Shown: piece by piece, positions 54,261 through 62,604 of the stretch
Numbering within the stretch: position 1 is the stretch's first letter
How the letters are laid out: each line of letters starts with the position of its first letter
Source of the DNA: Campylobacter sp. 19-13652
GTDB lineage: Bacteria > Campylobacterota > Campylobacteria > Campylobacterales > Campylobacteraceae
Assembly: GCF_019702925.1 (NCBI RefSeq)
Contig: NZ_AP024713.1
Location: 1,674,001-1,738,000 of the forward strand
DNA: 64,000 bases
Direction of reading: 5' to 3'
Notes under the pieces: generated by a model
What the model saw: the letters and a program-made list of their open reading frames with translations, nothing else
Database searches by the model: none
What the model was told of the DNA's origin: nothing
Made by a program: the position numbers and the translations under genes

Positions 54261-56717
54261 ATGAAAAGGCGTGATTTTATCAAATTTTCAGCCATAGCGG
54301 CGGCTTCGGCTCAGGCAAACCGCATTGACGGAGCGCTTGAGACTATTTTTGATAGCAAAAAGACTCTAACGGCAAACCGTTTTGGGGCATTTTGGGCAAA
54401 CACAAACAGCGCTCAAATCGTAAGCGTAGAGCCGTTTAATGGGGATAAATTCCCAAGCACGATGAATAACTCCCTGCCAGATCGCATACAAAACGAAAGC
54501 CGAGTGCTCTACCCCTATGTACGCAAAAGCTACCTAGCCAAAAATGCCCCAAACAAGCCAGAGCTTCGTGGCAAGGAGGAGTTTGTGCGGGTTAGCTGGG
54601 ACACGGCGCTTGATCTAGCAGCAAAGGCACTAAAGGAAAACTTCGATAAATACGGAGCTGAGGCGGTATATGGAGAGTGCTACTGGTGGGGCGGCGGTGG
54701 CAAGGTCAGCTGGGGACGCACCGTGGCTCACAGGATGCTAAAAATACTAGGCGGCTATGTGGAGGAGACTGATGATTACTCCACTGGGGCTGGCATTGCC
54801 ATTATGCCCTACGTCTTTGGTAGTACGACCGTGTATGACGCACCCACACGCTGGGAGGCGATTATTAGGGATTGTAAAAACATAGTCTTTTGGGGGACAG
54901 ATCCAGTAGTAACAAACCAGATCGCCACAGGCGTACCAACGCACGATAATTATGAGTATTTTACCCGCATAAAAGAGCTAAAAGAGGCTGGTAAAATCAG
55001 CATAACAAGCATAGACACCTACCGCAACAACACCGCTCGCTACGTAGATAGTGAGTATATCCCAGTCCGCCCAAACACCGACACTGCTATGATGATAGGA
55101 ATGTGCCACTACCTATATGAAAGCGGGCTATATGATAAGGAATTTATCAAAAAATACACCGTCGGCTTTAATAAATTTAAAGACTACCTGCTCGGCAAAG
55201 ATGACGGCGTGGTGAAAGATTTGGCCTGGGCTAGTGCGATATGCAATGTAAGCCAAAGCGAGCTAAAAGCCCTGTGCGAACGCCTAGCAAAGGATAACTC
55301 AATCATCATCGCAGGACGCGCCTTGCAGCGACAAGACCACGGCGAGCAGGCGTTTTGGATGATAGCTACGCTTAGTGCCATGCTAGGACATATCGGCAAA
55401 AGCGGAGGGGGATTTGAGTTTAGCCTAGGTTACAATGGCGGCAGCGCAAAGACTATGATAGCCCCTAGCCTAAAGGGCATCTCAGCCGTGCCAAGCGAGA
55501 GCTACACTACGCCAGAAAGCCCATGGGTAAAGGGTCAAAACTACACTATCCCAACCAGCCGCTTTATCGAAGCCCTCGAAAATCCAGGCAAGGAGATAGA
55601 CTTTAAGGGGCGCAAAATCCGCCTGCCGCGCATCAGAGTGGCGTATAACGCAAGTGGGTCAATTTTTACTCGTCATCAAGACGTCAATCGTGCCGTAAAA
55701 GCGTGGCAAAAACTTGACACCGTAATCACCGCTGAGCCGTTTTGGACTAGCACGGCTAAGCTTAGCGACATAGTCCTGCCAGTGGCGATTGAGGGCGAAC
55801 GCACCGACATAGCCGCTAGCAACGCCACAAATGAGTATATCTTTGCCATTAAGCCTGTCATCTCACCTATGGGCGAGAGTAGGAGCGATTTTGAAATTTG
55901 TCGAGGTATCTGCGAACGCTGGGGCATGGGCGAAGTGTTTAGCGAGGGCAAAAGCGAGCTAGAGTGGGTTAGGGAAATCTACGCAGACGCTACGTCTCAG
56001 GCAAAGGCTCTAGGCTATGCTAATGTGCCTAGCTTTGATGAGTTTTGGCAGGCTGGATACGCTAGGTTTGATCGTGAAGATGAGAGCAAAAGATACTACA
56101 CGCGCCTTGCTGCTTACAGGCAAAATCCGCACAAAAACCGCCTAGGCACACCATCTGGTAAGATAGAAATCTACTCTCCAGCCATCGCCAAAATGGGCTA
56201 TGCTGACTGCCTAGGACACCCTGCGTGGTTTGAGCCATTTGAGTGGCTGGGCGATAAAAATTTAATAAAAAAATACCCATTAGCCGTATCAAGCCCACAC
56301 TCAAGATTTCGCCTTCATAGCCAGCTAAATAACTCGCTTATTAGGGGATATGCTGAGATTGGTGGACGTGAGCCAGTCATCATAAGCCCAAAAGCGGCAA
56401 GCGAGCGCGGCATAAAAACGGGCGATGTGGTGCGAGTTTTTAATGACCGCGGAGAGATACTTTGCGGTGCACTTGTGAGCGAAGTGGCTCAAGATGACGT
56501 GATAATCATCTGCGAAGGGGCGTGGTATGACCCTGATGAGTGGGGCAAAAAGAGCCTTTGCCAGCACGGCAATGTCAATGTCCTAACTCGTGATAAAGGT
56601 AGCTCCAGCCTAGGGCAGAGCAACTGCGCTCACACCCTGCTTGTTCAAGTGGAGAAATTTAAAGGCGTGCTAAGAGAGATTAGGGCGTTTAGTAAACCAA
56701 AAATAGTAGGCGGATAG
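54261..56717 (+). CDS. TorA-type TMAO/sulfoxide reductase (molybdopterin enzyme)
   Basis: The 818-residue protein has a Tat signal with RRDFIKF (residues 3-9), no iron-sulfur Cys motif, and the Mo-ligand Ser in DDYSTGAG, as in DMSO/TMAO reductases. It reduces TMAO and sulfoxides in the periplasm using the cytochrome c encoded upstream. C. jejuni has a close relative. The link with carnitine is that TMAO and carnitine are both trimethylammonium compounds. Confidence 0.9.
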   Translation: MKRRDFIKFSAIAAASAQANRIDGALETIFDSKKTLTANRFGAFWANTNSAQIVSVEPFNGDKFPSTMNNSLPDRIQNESRVLYPYVRKSYLAKNAPNKPELRGKEEFVRVSWDTALDLAAKALKENFDKYGAEAVYGECYWWGGGGKVSWGRTVAHRMLKILGGYVEETDDYSTGAGIAIMPYVFGSTTVYDAPTRWEAIIRDCKNIVFWGTDPVVTNQIATGVPTHDNYEYFTRIKELKEAGKISITSIDTYRNNTARYVDSEYIPVRPNTDTAMMIGMCHYLYESGLYDKEFIKKYTVGFNKFKDYLLGKDDGVVKDLAWASAICNVSQSELKALCERLAKDNSIIIAGRALQRQDHGEQAFWMIATLSAMLGHIGKSGGGFEFSLGYNGGSAKTMIAPSLKGISAVPSESYTTPESPWVKGQNYTIPTSRFIEALENPGKEIDFKGRKIRLPRIRVAYNASGSIFTRHQDVNRAVKAWQKLDTVITAEPFWTSTAKLSDIVLPVAIEGERTDIAASNATNEYIFAIKPVISPMGESRSDFEICRGICERWGMGEVFSEGKSELEWVREIYADATSQAKALGYANVPSFDEFWQAGYARFDREDESKRYYTRLAAYRQNPHKNRLGTPSGKIEIYSPAIAKMGYADCLGHPAWFEPFEWLGDKNLIKKYPLAVSSPHSRFRLHSQLNNSLIRGYAEIGGREPVIISPKAASERGIKTGDVVRVFNDRGEILCGALVSEVAQDDVIIICEGAWYDPDEWGKKSLCQHGNVNVLTRDKGSSSLGQSNCAHTLLVQVEKFKGVLREIRAFSKPKIVGG

Positions 56718-56842
56718 GATGATTTGTTAAATTTACTTGGCTTTGGGGCGTCCAAACTCGCCCCTGTATAGTCAGCTGTCAAACGACTTTTGCTGGGGAC
56801 GGATAAGATTTTAGGCGGATTTGGGCTAGCTTTGCGTGGTCT

Positions 56843-56860
56843 AAAAAAAAGGGGGGGGGG
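56843..56860 (+). repeat. poly-A8/poly-G10 tract
   Basis: Eight A are followed by ten G (56851-56860), between torA and element B2. Long G runs are the usual phase-variation tracts in Campylobacter. Here the run sits in the loop of an imperfect GCTAGCTTTG/CAAAACTAGC hairpin and in no supported gene, so it may affect a transcript rather than a reading frame. Confidence 0.85.
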
Positions 56861-56950
56861 CAAAACTAGCTTGTTTTAAATTTAAAAAAGCTAGTCAAAC
56901 ACGCTCAAAAAAGGAGACTGGATTAAATTCATAACCCCTAAAGAAGTAGC

Positions 56951-57432
56951 GTGACTTTTTAAATGCAAATTTTAAGCCACAAAGCAAGCCAAGTGCTACT
57001 AATTTGTGCGATTGGCTTGCAGTATTGCAAGCGTTGCAAAGCAGTATCGGTGCGATTTTGGAATTTAGCAAAGCTTAGTGTAAAAATCTGGATAGCTTCG
57101 CTGAGCATGAGCCTAGCGTGCCTACTATCTTATGAACCCTGTGTTTTGATGCTTGCCACTGCTTTTTTATCGCTTGCATACGCTTTAGTGTCGCAAGCAA
57201 AACGTGGCTTCTTTAAACAATCGTAGCCGATGTTTTTTGCAAAGATAAGCAAAACCAAGTTTATTTTAAAACAGAGCGTAGCCATAGTTTTTAAACGAGC
57301 TTTGCTTTTTGCGCCACTTCAGTTTATGTCCGCCCAGTCTAGGCGTAGCGAAGCAAAGCCAGACTCTAGTGAGTATATCGCCCTGCATCGCAAACAATGG
57401 CTAAGCCACCCATACGCAACACAGGGCTTGCT
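56951..57432 (-). repeat. family B multi-hairpin element B2
   Basis: Read on the minus strand, the 5' block (57432-57371) matches B1 in GTATnnGnGTGGCTTA and GCAGGGCGATATACTC, and the 3' block (56981-56953) is GTGGCTTAAAATTTGCA. The internal hairpins differ from B1; where B1 has GCAAGCCC/GGGCTTGC, B2 has AGTCT/AGACT (57336-57340, 57361-57365). Short plus-strand reading frames through it are not protein-like. It lies between torA and the DUF1561 gene, which converge. Confidence 0.7.
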
Positions 57433-57492
57433 TTTTAAAAATTTATAAAGCAATATTTTATTTAAAGAGACAATTTGATATAGCCTAAAAGC

Positions 57493-59394
57493 TTACTCCA
57501 AGCACCTTTTTTTAACTTCACACTGGCTTAGCTCTGATGGGCTTAGCGGGCGTTTGTTACCATACCCACTACCGCTGCCACTAGCAGAGCAGTTTTGCGG
57601 AGAGAGCGTTACACTTAGGGGCGATACAGTCGCCGCTGAAACGCGGTAAAACTGCAATAACTCAAGCCTCCTAGCTCCTCCCAGCGTAAAAGCCCTAATC
57701 ATATCATCACTGCTATCAACAGCTTGGAGATTTTCTCTAAAGCTATCTAAGTCCATTTGCGTATTTGTAGGAATTATAACTACCCCATCATGAGTACGCA
57801 AGATAGGCTGCACGTGCCCCACCGTACCAGTGCCGTCAGGCCTGCTACGATACATCACGGTCAGCCACAGACTGCCGTCTGGGGAGTTTAGTACGCTTTG
57901 TGATAACTGATAAATCTCATCGCTTCTTACCATTCTAGTTGGTCTTAGTGAGATATTTGGCATAGCGATTTGAGAGACGGCTAAAACTATCTGCTCAGCC
58001 CTAGTCATAAACCTATCAGTAGTCTCAAAACGAGTAAAACCAGCACTCATCGCCCTAGTTGCCATCAGCCGCTCATTCAGTGATGGAAAACGAGTAGCAA
58101 GAGATGCGAATGGATTTTCGCCAAAGCCCGTATCAAACAAAAGTCCGCCTCTACTAAGCGGACTTTCATCGTGCGAGCTCATAAGCTCTAGTATCATCTC
58201 AAAGCTATGAAGCATGCACGTGCCACACACGCCAGATCTAGGGCTTGGGCGTATGTTTGGATTTACAGTAGTCGCTATATCATGAAGCCTCCTAATCCAC
58301 GCATCATCAAGAGTAAAATTTGACGGCAGATCGCGCTTGCTTATCTTGTGCTCAAACCGCCCATTCGCCTCGCAACTAGGCAGACTTAGGGAGAGATTTG
58401 CATTTTCAAATTTAACAAAATCCTCCACATCTCTAGAAAAAATAAACCTAGACGTAGGAGAGTGAGCGATGTCTGCGTCGATTTGCTGTGGACTAATGAC
58501 ATATGGTACGCCCCAGTGGGTGCCATATCTATCAAGTCGTAGCAGATTGCCATTATAATCCCTTAACTCCGCTTCGTTTTCTATCATCTCGCCTAGCTGC
58601 CATGAGTTGTGTTTATCAGAGCTTCTTGTTACACTATCAGTACAAACACTCCACTTAGCCCAGTCCCATGGCTCGGCATTTTCCAGCCCTGTGGAGCTCA
58701 GGCAGCTTAGCGTGCCATCGCTTGGCTCGTACTGAGCAATATGTCCGTTACTTGGATTATAATAAAGCCACTTTAGCTCGGCATTTGTTGAGGCATTATT
58801 ATAAAGCGAGTAAAAACTAAAGCCTTCAAAAGGCTCGCTTATCCAGCCTAGCGTAGTTTTTATACTGAGAGTAGATGGTGTAGCAGCGGTGTATATCCAG
58901 CTATGCATAACGTCTTGTAGCTCGATTTTATCACCATTATCACCAACCGCTCCCACATAGCCATAATAACCGTAGGATTTTAGCTCCAAATTTCCCTTAT
59001 AAGTGTAGATATGCCCATCTTTGATACGCCATTTTTGATTGTCGTCGTTTATTACGCAAGGTCTTAGTCTAACATAGTCCCACTCAGACTGATGTATGCT
59101 ATTAGCGTCGGTTACGTTTGCTGGGGCTTGCATGCAGAGATTTGTGCCATTTACATTAAAGCTTATCCTGCCAAAAAGGTCGTATCTAGCCTTTTTTACG
59201 TCTTTGCTGCCACAATAATTTGCGTAGATATAGCCGTCGCCACCTTTAAATTTAGGTGTCAGGCAAAGATTTTGAGAGCCTGCTTTTTCGATGAGCGTTA
59301 CTGCTAGAGTTCTATCTTTTGGTTGTTCTGCTGGGCTTGCAGAATATAAGGCTAAAGGCAGAAGTGCCAAAACTTTGAATAAATTTGCTTTCAT
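57493..59394 (-). CDS. secreted DUF1561 (virulence-modifying family) protein
   Basis: The 633-residue protein has a signal peptide (1-18), a lectin-like N-terminal half rich in W, Y and paired Cys (about 30-290, ricin-B-like), and the family core at about 385-560 with GVCGTCMLHSFEMI, GGLLFDTGFGENPF and GHVQPILRTHDGVVIIPTNT. This is the DUF1561/PF07598 family, best known as the leptospiral virulence-modifying toxins; related genes are reported in some Helicobacter, Bartonella and Campylobacter. The ATG at 59394 with AAGGAG is chosen over a frame reaching 59532. It stands alone. Confidence 0.8.
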   Translation of the reverse strand: MKANLFKVLALLPLALYSASPAEQPKDRTLAVTLIEKAGSQNLCLTPKFKGGDGYIYANYCGSKDVKKARYDLFGRISFNVNGTNLCMQAPANVTDANSIHQSEWDYVRLRPCVINDDNQKWRIKDGHIYTYKGNLELKSYGYYGYVGAVGDNGDKIELQDVMHSWIYTAATPSTLSIKTTLGWISEPFEGFSFYSLYNNASTNAELKWLYYNPSNGHIAQYEPSDGTLSCLSSTGLENAEPWDWAKWSVCTDSVTRSSDKHNSWQLGEMIENEAELRDYNGNLLRLDRYGTHWGVPYVISPQQIDADIAHSPTSRFIFSRDVEDFVKFENANLSLSLPSCEANGRFEHKISKRDLPSNFTLDDAWIRRLHDIATTVNPNIRPSPRSGVCGTCMLHSFEMILELMSSHDESPLSRGGLLFDTGFGENPFASLATRFPSLNERLMATRAMSAGFTRFETTDRFMTRAEQIVLAVSQIAMPNISLRPTRMVRSDEIYQLSQSVLNSPDGSLWLTVMYRSRPDGTGTVGHVQPILRTHDGVVIIPTNTQMDLDSFRENLQAVDSSDDMIRAFTLGGARRLELLQFYRVSAATVSPLSVTLSPQNCSASGSGSGYGNKRPLSPSELSQCEVKKRCLE

Positions 59395-59532
59395 ATTAGC
59401 TCCTTTGCTCCCATTTTGGGTTTTTAAGAGTGCCGCAAAATATATGCAAAGCTTTTTTCGCTTTTGCTGCGATTTGGTTTTGGGACATCTTGCCTTGGCA
59501 TTGGATATATTTGACTTTTCCAAAAATGCCAC

Positions 59533-59788
59533 TTAGCACCATTTATTGAGCTTATTTGCTTTTGCATTTTTGAGCAAATTTACCATACTTGTACAAGTAC
59601 TGTATAGCTTATTTACTTTAAGGCTCGCATTGATACTTGGCTTTTTGAGTGCCTTTAATCCACCACCACTTAGACATTGGTCCTTTTATTTTCATTGCTC
59701 TGCATATTTTTTATCAAAGCAATGAAAATTTATATCATAGAACTTAATTATTTATTAATATAAAATTATTTTATTATAAATTTAAAAC
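59533..59788. other. intergenic region upstream of the DUF1561 gene
   Basis: About 250 bp, AT-rich, with no gene. It contains the probable promoter of the DUF1561 gene (downstream on the minus strand), but no box is clear. A TACCATACTTGTACAAG inverted sequence is present near 59590. Confidence 0.4.
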
Positions 59789-60307
59789 TCATCGTACGCC
59801 TTTGCCAAAAATAAACCTAAAAATCCTAACAAAAGTAGATAAAATTTTTGAGATTATTCCGCTTTTTGCGGATTGAGATTTTAGATATTTGGCAACTTCA
59901 CCCCTACCAAACATCACAGCAAAGCTAAGCGGCGTCGCACCCATGCCATTATTTGCATTCACATCCGCCCCAGCTTCTACCAAAGCCTTAACCACCGCCA
60001 AATGCCCCTTAAAAGCAGCCCCAGCAAGCGGCGTCTGCCCCCTGTCGTTTCGCTCATCGACCGTAGCACCACGAGCGAGCAAAAGACGTACCACAGACAG
60101 GCTATCGTTATAGCTAGCTAGCATTAAAAGCGTGTCGCCCTTGTGCGATTTTAAATTTACACTAAGCCCAGCGTCTAGCATCTTTGCTAGCTCATCCACC
60201 CTATCTTGCCTAGCAAAATCAAGCGCCATCAAACAAAGCTCATCATAGCGCGCAAGCTCGGCGTCTTTGGATTTTTTGGCTGCTGATTTGTATTCGTCAT
60301 AAGTCAT
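59789..60307 (-). CDS. ankyrin-repeat protein partner of catalase
   Basis: The 172-residue protein has three to four ankyrin repeats (about 25-140) with the patterns GDTLLMLASYNDSLSVVRLLL, GQTPLAGAAFKGHLAVVKAL and GATPLSFAVMFGRGEVAKYL (each one repeat), and a basic C-terminal tail. It follows katA on the same strand with about 390 bp between. A C. jejuni ankyrin protein in the same place (remembered as Cj1386) helps deliver haem to KatA. Confidence 0.88.
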   Translation of the reverse strand: MTYDEYKSAAKKSKDAELARYDELCLMALDFARQDRVDELAKMLDAGLSVNLKSHKGDTLLMLASYNDSLSVVRLLLARGATVDERNDRGQTPLAGAAFKGHLAVVKALVEAGADVNANNGMGATPLSFAVMFGRGEVAKYLKSQSAKSGIISKILSTFVRIFRFIFGKGVR

Positions 60308-60540
60308 TTTCTTTCCTTAAATTTTAAACCCAAAGGGCTTTGGTTTGTTTGGGTTTAAATTTATTTTTGCGTCAAAGGCTAAGTTTATTTAACGTTATAG
60401 CTTTTATTTTTTACGCTAGGGGGAAAGGGGTTTGAATTACGAAGTCGCCCCCTTTCTTAACAATCTATCCCCCACACGTGCAATGGGTCGCTGATATTTA
60501 AAAATTTGCCTGCGTCAAATTTTTAAATCGCGACGGCTGG
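60308..60540. other. spacer between katA and the ankyrin gene, hairpin-rich
   Basis: No gene. It holds a perfect 12-bp stem TTTAAACCCAAA/TTTGGGTTTAAA (60323-60359), which lies just before the ankyrin gene and may be a terminator or processing site, and a second stem GAAAGGGG/CCCCTTTC (about 60420-60455). A family A element follows. Confidence 0.6.
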
Positions 60541-60549
60541 CGACTACTC

Positions 60550-60693
60550 CGCATTGACTGGCTATATGCGAAGTATCGCAAAGCTAGGCAAGGCGGATTT
60601 TAAATTCACGATAGGAGCATACATAAAGTATGTGACTGAGTGAATTTAAAATTCAACGACGCATAGCGAAGCGAGACAAGCTGACTTTTGCTA
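60550..60693 (-). repeat. family A structured element A6 (after katA)
   Basis: On the minus strand it follows the katA stop by a few bases: CAGCTTGTCTCGC ... GCGATACTTCGCAT. Outer arms GTCTCGC/GCGATAC; inner 13-bp stem (60597-60609 with 60640-60652) built on TTTTAAATTCAC; central hairpin CATACT/AGTATG. The inner stem bears a T-to-C change relative to A1, matched by A-to-G on the other arm. Confidence 0.8.
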
Positions 60694-60698
60694 AGAAA

Positions 60699-62126
60699 TT
60701 AGCGTCCCAAAGCCGCTCTTACTCCAGCCGCATACTCTGGACTAATTTTCTCAAAATGCCCCAACGCTCGCTCGATAATAAACTCACTCACGCCCGCCAT
60801 ACTCTGGGCGATATTGCTAAAAAGCTGCTGCTTTTGGGCTTCATTCATAATGCCAAACAAAGCGCGTGGCTGGCTGTAGTAATCATCGTCTAGCTCTCGG
60901 TGATTGTAGCGCTTCATCTCGCCGCTTAGCTCCAGGGCTGGCTCGCTAAACTCAGGAGCCTCCTTCGCTCCGCCAAAGCTGTTTGGCTCATAGTACGCCT
61001 GTGCGCTCACATCGTAGCTGCCGTCATTCATCGCTCCGCCCAAAGTGTAGGTGCCAACTTCGCTTATCGGGCGATTGACGCTTAGCTGTGCGTAGTGCGT
61101 GCCTATGCGGTAGCGCTGTGCGTCTGGGTAGCTAAAAATTCGAGCCTGCAGCATTCTATCAGGGCTAAAGCCTATGCCTGGGACGATGTTTGACGGGCTA
61201 AAGGCGGCTTGTTCGACTTCGTTAAAGTAATTTTTTGGGTTTTCATTTAGCGTCAGCACGCCCACGTCGATGAGCGGGAAGTCTGCGTGGCTCCAGACTT
61301 TAGTCAGGTCAAACGGACTATAAGGCAGCTTTTTGGCTTGCTCATCGGTCATTATTTGGATTTTCATATCCCAGCTTGGGAAGTTGCCAGCCTCGATATT
61401 TTCGTATAAATCACGCTGGTGGCTCTCCCTATCAGCGGCGATTATGGTGGCTGCCTCGTCGTTTGTTAGGGTTTTGATACCTTGGCGAGTTTTAAAGTGA
61501 AACTTCACCCAAAATCGCTCCCCAGCCTCGTTTATCAGGCTATAAGTGTGGCTGCCATAGCCGTTCATCTGCCTATAGCTCGCTGGTATGCCGCGGTCAC
61601 TCATTAGGATTGTTACTTGGTGAAGTGTCTCTGGGCTTAGGCTCCAAAAATCCCAGGCGGCTTCGTTTGAGCGTAGGTGGGAGCGTGGATTTCGCTTTTG
61701 CGTGTGGATAAAGTCTGGGAATTTATAAGGGTCTTTTAAGAAAAATACTGGCGTGTTGTTGCCGACTAAGTCCCAGTTGCCCTCGCGAGTGTAAAATTTG
61801 ATCGCAAAGCCCCTGACATCGCGCTCTGCATCAGCCGCACCTGCCTCGCCAGCGACGGTGCTAAAGCGTAAAATCAGCCTTGTTTTCTCGCCTTTTTGCA
61901 GGACTTTTGCCTTTGTGTAACGGCTAATATCATGTGTGATTTCTAGCACGCCATAAGCTGCGCTACCCTTTGCATGCACCGTTCGTTCTGGGATCCGCTC
62001 TCTGTTTTGGTGGGCTAGCTTTTCGATTAGCTGATAATCTTGTAGCATCACGCCGCCACGCTCACCTGCTGTTAGGGCGTTTTGGTTATCGGCGATTGGG
62101 TTGCCTGAAGTGGTTGTAAGTTTCAT
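60699..62126 (-). CDS. katA: haem catalase
   Basis: KatA breaks down hydrogen peroxide. The 475-residue clade 3-size protein has the catalytic His region [16 protein letters not shown], the Asn-bearing [17 protein letters not shown], and the proximal-haem [14 protein letters not shown] with Tyr. It is probably PerR-regulated, from family knowledge. The ankyrin partner lies downstream. Confidence 0.97.
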   Translation of the reverse strand: MKLTTTSGNPIADNQNALTAGERGGVMLQDYQLIEKLAHQNRERIPERTVHAKGSAAYGVLEITHDISRYTKAKVLQKGEKTRLILRFSTVAGEAGAADAERDVRGFAIKFYTREGNWDLVGNNTPVFFLKDPYKFPDFIHTQKRNPRSHLRSNEAAWDFWSLSPETLHQVTILMSDRGIPASYRQMNGYGSHTYSLINEAGERFWVKFHFKTRQGIKTLTNDEAATIIAADRESHQRDLYENIEAGNFPSWDMKIQIMTDEQAKKLPYSPFDLTKVWSHADFPLIDVGVLTLNENPKNYFNEVEQAAFSPSNIVPGIGFSPDRMLQARIFSYPDAQRYRIGTHYAQLSVNRPISEVGTYTLGGAMNDGSYDVSAQAYYEPNSFGGAKEAPEFSEPALELSGEMKRYNHRELDDDYYSQPRALFGIMNEAQKQQLFSNIAQSMAGVSEFIIERALGHFEKISPEYAAGVRAALGR

Positions 62127-62153
62127 ATAATCTCCTTAAAAGAATAAATTTTA

Positions 62154-62169
62154 AATAATAAAAATTATT
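62154..62169 (-). promoter_or_regulatory. candidate PerR/Fur-type site before katA
   Basis: An AATAAT/ATTATT inverted repeat with a 4-nt spacer lies about 28 bp before the katA ATG, in an AT-rich stretch. It resembles Fur-superfamily boxes, but in DNA this AT-rich the match is weak evidence. Confidence 0.3.
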
Positions 62170-62329
62170 GTTTATGAATTATAGTGCCATTTGTTAAACA
62201 TTCTGTAAATTTAGCTTAGCTTTAACTATATCAAATGCAAAACTAATAGCAAAAGCCACTTTTAAACTACACTATGCAAAAATGTTTGGCTCTTTTAATC
62301 AATGCTACTGCTTTAAAAATTTAAAAGAC

Positions 62330-62500
62330 AAGTCCTAGCCACACATATTAGCAGCTTATTAATCTCTCATATCACAGGTCATATCCTCGCTTAGAGTGCG
62401 CAAGCTAAGCAGAAGGCTTGCTAAGACTGAACCATAAGTACGCTTCCACAAATTTTATATTTTGCAAAATGGCTTAAATTTGTAATTAAAAGCAATAACT
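62330..62500 (+). repeat. family B multi-hairpin element B3
   Basis: A shorter family B copy upstream of katA. The 5' block (about 62333-62395) aligns with B1 through CTTATTAATCTCTCATATCACAG-like bases, and the 3' block (62468-62490) is TGGCTTAAATTTGTAATTA, one A shorter than B1. Between them a hairpin GCAAGC/GGCTTGC-type (62400-62421) holds the place of the B1 hairpin at 52197. Fewer internal hairpins than B1 or B2. Confidence 0.65.
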
Positions 62501-62604
62501 TTTAAACGATTAAATTTTTAACCTTCCGCAAGCCTTAAGGCACGAGCAAGCCCCAAAATAGGACTTGCCAGCCAATCCCCAAAAACCAAAATAGACAAAA
62601 AGTG

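Noticed and set aside
56645-56863. Minus-strand frame starting in the poly-G tract
   Set aside because: Antisense to the end of torA; proline-rich start comes only from the G run; not a convincing phase-variable gene.
56963-57448. Two plus-strand frames over element B2
   Set aside because: They follow the repeat element rather than a protein pattern and have no ribosome sites.
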